This document shows, in pieces, positions 52,604 to 64,000 of a DNA stretch of 64,000 bases. How positions within the stretch are numbered: the stretch's first letter is position 1; each line of letters begins with the position of its first letter. The DNA is from Caprimulgus europaeus (taxonomy: Eukaryota; Chordata; Aves; Caprimulgiformes; Caprimulgidae). The notes beneath the pieces are model-generated. The model was not told the DNA's origin, ran no database searches, and saw nothing but the letters and a program-made list of their open reading frames with translations. The stretch is taken from contig OU015523.1 of assembly GCA_907165065.1 (NCBI GenBank), positions 125,427,023-125,491,022 of the forward strand. The letters are read 5' to 3'. The translations under genes and the position numbers were made by a program.

Positions 52604-53260
52604 GCTCCGCCACCGGCACCGAGATCGGCTGGGCGGGAGGGGGCACCGGGGGGGACGGGGGAGGCGGAGGAACTGAGGGGGCGGGGGAAGAAACGGGAGG
52701 GCGGGGGGAGAACCGGGGGGCGGGGGGAACCGGGGGGCGGGGGGTCAACGGGGAGGCGGGGGCAACGGGGGGGCGGGGGAAGAAACGGGAGGGCGGAGAG
52801 AACCGGGAGGGGCGCGGGGAGAAACTGGGGCGGGGGGTGAACGGGGGGGCGGGGGCAACGGGAGGGGCGGGGGGAGAAACGGCGGGGCGGGGAGAACCGA
52901 GGGGGCGGACCAAGGCGGGCAGCGGCACCGGGGCGGACAGCACCGGGGCCCGGGGGACACCGGAGGGGGATCGGGAGACACCGGGGGACGCGGGACACTG
53001 GGAGATGGGCGGCACCGGCGGAGACAGGGGACACCGGGGGGACAGGGGACACCGGGGGGTGGGGGGACACCGGGAGATGGGCAACGCCGGGGCGGTCGGG
53101 GGACACTGGGAGTCGGGGGACACTGCGGGGGGGATCAGGAGACACCGGGAGATGGGCGGCACCGGGGGGGTCAGGCGACACCAGGGGAACAGGGGACACC
53201 GGGGGCAGCACCGGGAGGAGCCCAGGAAGGGTGGAACGGGGGGGGGGCGGGGACCGGGAA
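52604..53260 (-). promoter_or_regulatory. INPPL1: INPPL1 promoter region: GC-box minisatellite
   Basis: Directly upstream of the INPPL1 ATG. Plus strand GGGGCGGGGGGAGAAACGGG-type units of ~20-30 bp, dense in GGGGCGGGG, a Sp/KLF GC box, and CpG. The outer part (52980-53240) is CACCGGGGGACAC-type. Promoter role is inferred from position; no TATA seen. Confidence 0.6.
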
Positions 53261-53726
53261 ACCGGCGACCCCCCATGTCCCCCACTGCGGGTGTCCCCCT
53301 CACCCCCCCATCCCGGGGGGGGCACCCAATGTCCCCCTCACCCCCAACCCGGGGGGAACACCCCCCCTGGGGCACCAGGGACATGGGGCTGAGCCCCCGA
53401 GGGGGAGCTGTGGGTCAGCCAGGGGGGGCACCCCCAAACCAGCCATGTCCCCTGGCTATGGGGGGGGGGTCCCCATCCCCCCACATCCTAGCAGTGGGGA
53501 CCCCCATGCCCCCCACTTTACCGGGTGTGGGGGTTCAGGTGGGGGTGATACCACACAGACCTGTGTGTCACTATGATCAAACAGGGGTGTCCCCAAAATG
53601 TGCAACCCCCCCCACCTTCCCCAGCACCCCAACACCAAGCTGGGCAGGAGCATTTATTCACCAGTACATACTGGGGGGGGGGGGGGGCAACCCATGTGGG
53701 GTGCACAGGGAAGCTCAGACCTCCCC

Positions 53727-53732
53727 TTTATT
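53727..53732 (-). terminator. FOLR1: FOLR polyadenylation signal
   Basis: Minus-strand AATAAA just after the stop, with a second at 53653-53658. Either could be used. Confidence 0.65.
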
Positions 53733-53749
53733 TTTAACTCACCCACTGC

Positions 53750-55041
<1,292 letters not shown>

Positions 55042-55169
55042 TCAGGATGGTGGCACTGAGGCTCTCAGAGGGAGTGCCGGCACTTGAGGGACACGGTGCT
55101 GGTGGGGCAAAGTCCCCTGCGTGGCACGTGGGAGCCTGGTGGCACTCGGTCACTGCCAGCCCACCACCG

Positions 55170-55875
55170 TCACCACCGGCACACACTCACCACCAGGACA
55201 CTGTCACTGCCAGCCCGCTGTCACCACCAGCACATCATCACCACTGTCACATCGTCACCACCACCACACTGTCACCATTGGCACACTGTCACCACCAGCC
55301 CACTGTCACCACTGTCACACTGTCACCATTGCCACACTGTCACCCCCAGCCCACTGTCACCACTGGCACACTGTCACCCCCACCACACTGTCACCACCAG
55401 CTCACTGTCACCACCAGCACACTGTCACCATTTGGCACACTGTCACCACCAGCTCACTGTCACCCCCAGCCCACTGTCACCACTGGCACACTGCCACCCC
55501 CAGCCCACCAGCCCCATTGGCACATCGTCACCACCAGCTCACTGTCACCATTTGGCACACCGTCACTGCCAGCATGCCATCACCACTGGCACACTGTCAC
55601 CATTGGCACACTCTCACCACCAGCCCACTGTCACCACTGTCACACTGTCACCACTGTCACACTGTCACTGCCAGCACACTGTCACCACCAGCCCACTGTC
55701 ACCACTGTCACACTGTCACCACTGTCACACTGTCACTGCCAGCACACTGTCACCACCAGCACATTGTCACCACTGTCACACTCACCACCAGCCCACTGTC
55801 ACTGCTGGCACACCATCACTGCCACCACACTGTCACCACTGTCACCCCACGATCACTGTCACCCCCAGCCCTCAG
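55170..55875 (+). repeat. CACTGTCACCACCAGCCCA array
   Basis: About 700 bp of CACTGTCACCACCAGCCCAC and CACTGTCACACTGTCACC units, 18-24 bp, upstream of the folate receptor ATG. Confidence 0.94.
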
Positions 55876-55892
55876 CAGGTTCCCCCGCCGAG

Positions 55893-56378
55893 TGCCGAGT
55901 CCCTCACCGGGGTGGTGCCGGGTCCCTCACCGGGGTCGGTGCCGGTTCCGTTACCGGGGTCGGTGCCGGGTCCCTCACCGGGGTCGGAGCCGGGTCCGTT
56001 ACCGGGGCGGTGCCGGGTCCCTCACCGGGGTCGGTGCCGGGTCCGTTACCGCGGTCGGTGCCGGGTCCCTCACCGGGGTCGGTGCCGGGTCCGTTACCGC
56101 GGTCGGTGCCGGGTCCCTCACCGGGGTCGGTGCTGGGTCCCTCACCGGGGCAGTGCCGGGTCCCTCACCGGGGTCGGTGCCGGGTCCCTTGTCACCGGGG
56201 CGGTGCCGGGTCCCTCACCGGGGTCGGTGCCGGGTCCCTCACCGGGGCAGTGCCGGGTCCCTTGTCACCGGGGCGGTGCCGGGTCCCTTACCAGGGTCGG
56301 TGCCGGGTCCCTCACCGGGGTCAGTGCCGGGTCCGTTACCGCGGTCGGTGCCGGGTCCCTCACCGGGGTCGGTGCCGG
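55893..56378 (+). repeat. 24-bp CpG-rich array
   Basis: GGTGCCGGGTCCCTCACCGG plus GGTC, about 20 copies with CGTTACCG variants. CpG-dense. Confidence 0.95.
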
Positions 56379-56379
56379 G

Positions 56380-56680
56380 CAGCGCGTGCCGCGGGGCGAG
56401 CGTGGCTCATCTCAAAGGTCAGCACCGACACAACCCTTGGCCGCCGCTCACGGGCCGTGCCCCAGGTACCGCTGCCACGGCGGGGGCACCCCGCCCCACT
56501 GCCCCCCGCCTCCCCCGGACCTGGCGGCGCCGGGCTGCGGCCTCCGCCCGCCCGAACCCACCCGCGGCTGTTTGTCCTCCCGTGGGGGGGCCGGAGAGGG
56601 GGCACCGCGCTCCGGGGGCAGCACCGGGGGCAGGATCTGAGCCCCCCGCCCCCGTGGGGGTCACCCCGGTGGGGAAAAGG
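56380..56680. other. Unique CpG-rich island
   Basis: Short unique stretch between two arrays with CTCAAAGGTCAGC (a nuclear-receptor-like half site). A candidate promoter or first exon of the folate receptor. Unproven. Confidence 0.3.
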
Positions 56681-56689
56681 TGCCCCGGG

Positions 56690-62982
<6,293 letters not shown>

Positions 62983-63160
62983 CCCCCCCCCCCCAACCCC
63001 GTGGTGTCCCTGGAGACCCCTCAGCGCGGCTGGGTGAAGCCCCCCCATGCCCTGGGGCGGGGGGTGAAGCTTTTCCCCCCCGGGGGGGGCGGTGGCACCG
63101 GGCATGGCCCCGGGAGCACAGGGGTGTCCCCGGCACGGTGACAACACACCGGATTTTGCT

Positions 63161-63166
63161 AATAAA
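63161..63166 (+). terminator. ANAPC15: ANAPC15 polyadenylation signal
   Basis: AATAAA 178 bases after the stop codon, followed by CTCCATTTTTAAG. Confidence 0.85.
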
Positions 63167-63359
63167 CTCCATTTTTAAGTCATTCACCCCCAAATCTGGT
63201 GTTATGGGGCGGGGGGGCGGGGGGGGGGAGCCGCCTCACCGGGGGCTCGGGTGGGGTTTCCACCACAGCCACAACCACACCCCAATGTGTCACCCCCCCA
63301 CAAACCACAGCGGCCACCGGGGGGTTCCTGCCAGAGCTCCTGTTGCCAGCCCAGCACGG

Positions 63360-64000
63360 TGACACCACGATGGTGACATCACAACGGTGACGTCACACCG
63401 GGTGACACCACACCGGGTGACACCATGATGGTGACACCACGACGGTGACACCACAGTGGTGACATCACGGCAGTGACACCGCACCGGGTGACACCACACT
63501 GGGTGACACCACGACGGTGACACCACGACAGTGACACCATGATGATGACACCACACCAGGTGACACCACGATGGTGACATCACGATGGTGACACCATGGC
63601 GGTGACACTATGATGGTGCCACCACACCAGGTGCCACCACGACGGTGCCACCACGACGGTGACACCACACCGGGTGACACCATGATGGTGACATCACGAC
63701 AGTGACACCACACCGGGTGACACCACGACAGTGACACCACGATGGTGACACCACACCGGGTGACACCACACCAGGTGACACCACGATGGTGACACCACGA
63801 TGGTGACACCACAATGGTGACACCACACTGGGTGACACCACGATGGTGACACCATGACGGTGACATCACGATGGTGACACCATGGCGGTGACACTATGAT
63901 GGTGCCACCACACCAGGTGCCACCACAACGGTGACACCACACCGGGTGACACCACACCGGGTGCCACCACAATGGTGCCACCACACTGGGTGCCACCACA
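63360..64000 (+). repeat. 14-bp GGTGACACCACGAT array, runs off the window
   Basis: About 45 copies of GGTGACACCAC(GAT/ACC/GAC), with a ~270-bp higher-order copy (63590-63720 resembles 63885-64000). Confidence 0.95.

Overview
This window reads as avian genomic DNA. It carries many CR1 LINE fragments, is extremely GC-rich and minisatellite-rich, and holds five vertebrate genes in the order and orientation known around human 11q13.4: CLPB(+), PHOX2A(+), INPPL1(-), a folate receptor(-), ANAPC15(+). All genes were called by reading exons and GT/AG junctions directly. In each gene except CLPB, which enters from upstream, the spliced frame closes from ATG to stop.

1-14.5 kb: the 3' part of CLPB, eight coding exons for the AAA+ core and C-terminal region of a mitochondrial disaggregase. 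Its introns hold about a dozen CR1 pieces, a 1.07 kb decamer array, a ~375 bp TTC/GAA tract and a fold-back repeat. 14.5-19.6 kb: intergenic. It holds a 21-bp minisatellite, a small unique island with a paired-class homeodomain dimer site, a (GGGGAT)n array and a TATA-type promoter. 19.67-25.71 kb: PHOX2A, three coding exons, 293 aa, an autonomic-neuron homeodomain factor. Both introns are almost wholly tandem repeat. 25.7-29.0 kb: convergent 3' ends of PHOX2A and INPPL1, again with tandem repeats.

29.0-52.6 kb: INPPL1 (SHIP2) on the minus strand, 28 coding exons, 4,068 nt, 1,355 aa. It encodes an SH2 domain, a 5-phosphatase core, a C2-like region, an NPAY motif and a SAM domain. Most of the larger introns have a tandem repeat of their own unit. 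One array (intron 8) is built from copies of the exon 9 splice acceptor. One repeat lies in coding sequence (exon 26) and lengthens the protein by about 100 residues. 52.6-53.7 kb: a GC-box-rich INPPL1 promoter, then the 3' end of the folate receptor. 53.75-55.02 kb: a four-exon, 252-aa folate receptor (FOLR1/FOLR2 type) with signal peptide and GPI-type tail. 55-57.7 kb: head-to-head intergenic repeats and an NRF1/ETS promoter. 57.77-62.98 kb: ANAPC15, four exons, 121 aa, a subunit of the anaphase-promoting complex, with an AT-rich island in intron 1. 63.4-64 kb: a 14-bp array.

The genes are neighbours by conserved synteny, not a pathway. CR1 elements are frequent up to about 15.3 kb and I recognise none after it. 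The rest of the window is dominated by minisatellites. I saw no tRNA, rRNA, CRISPR or prokaryotic feature.
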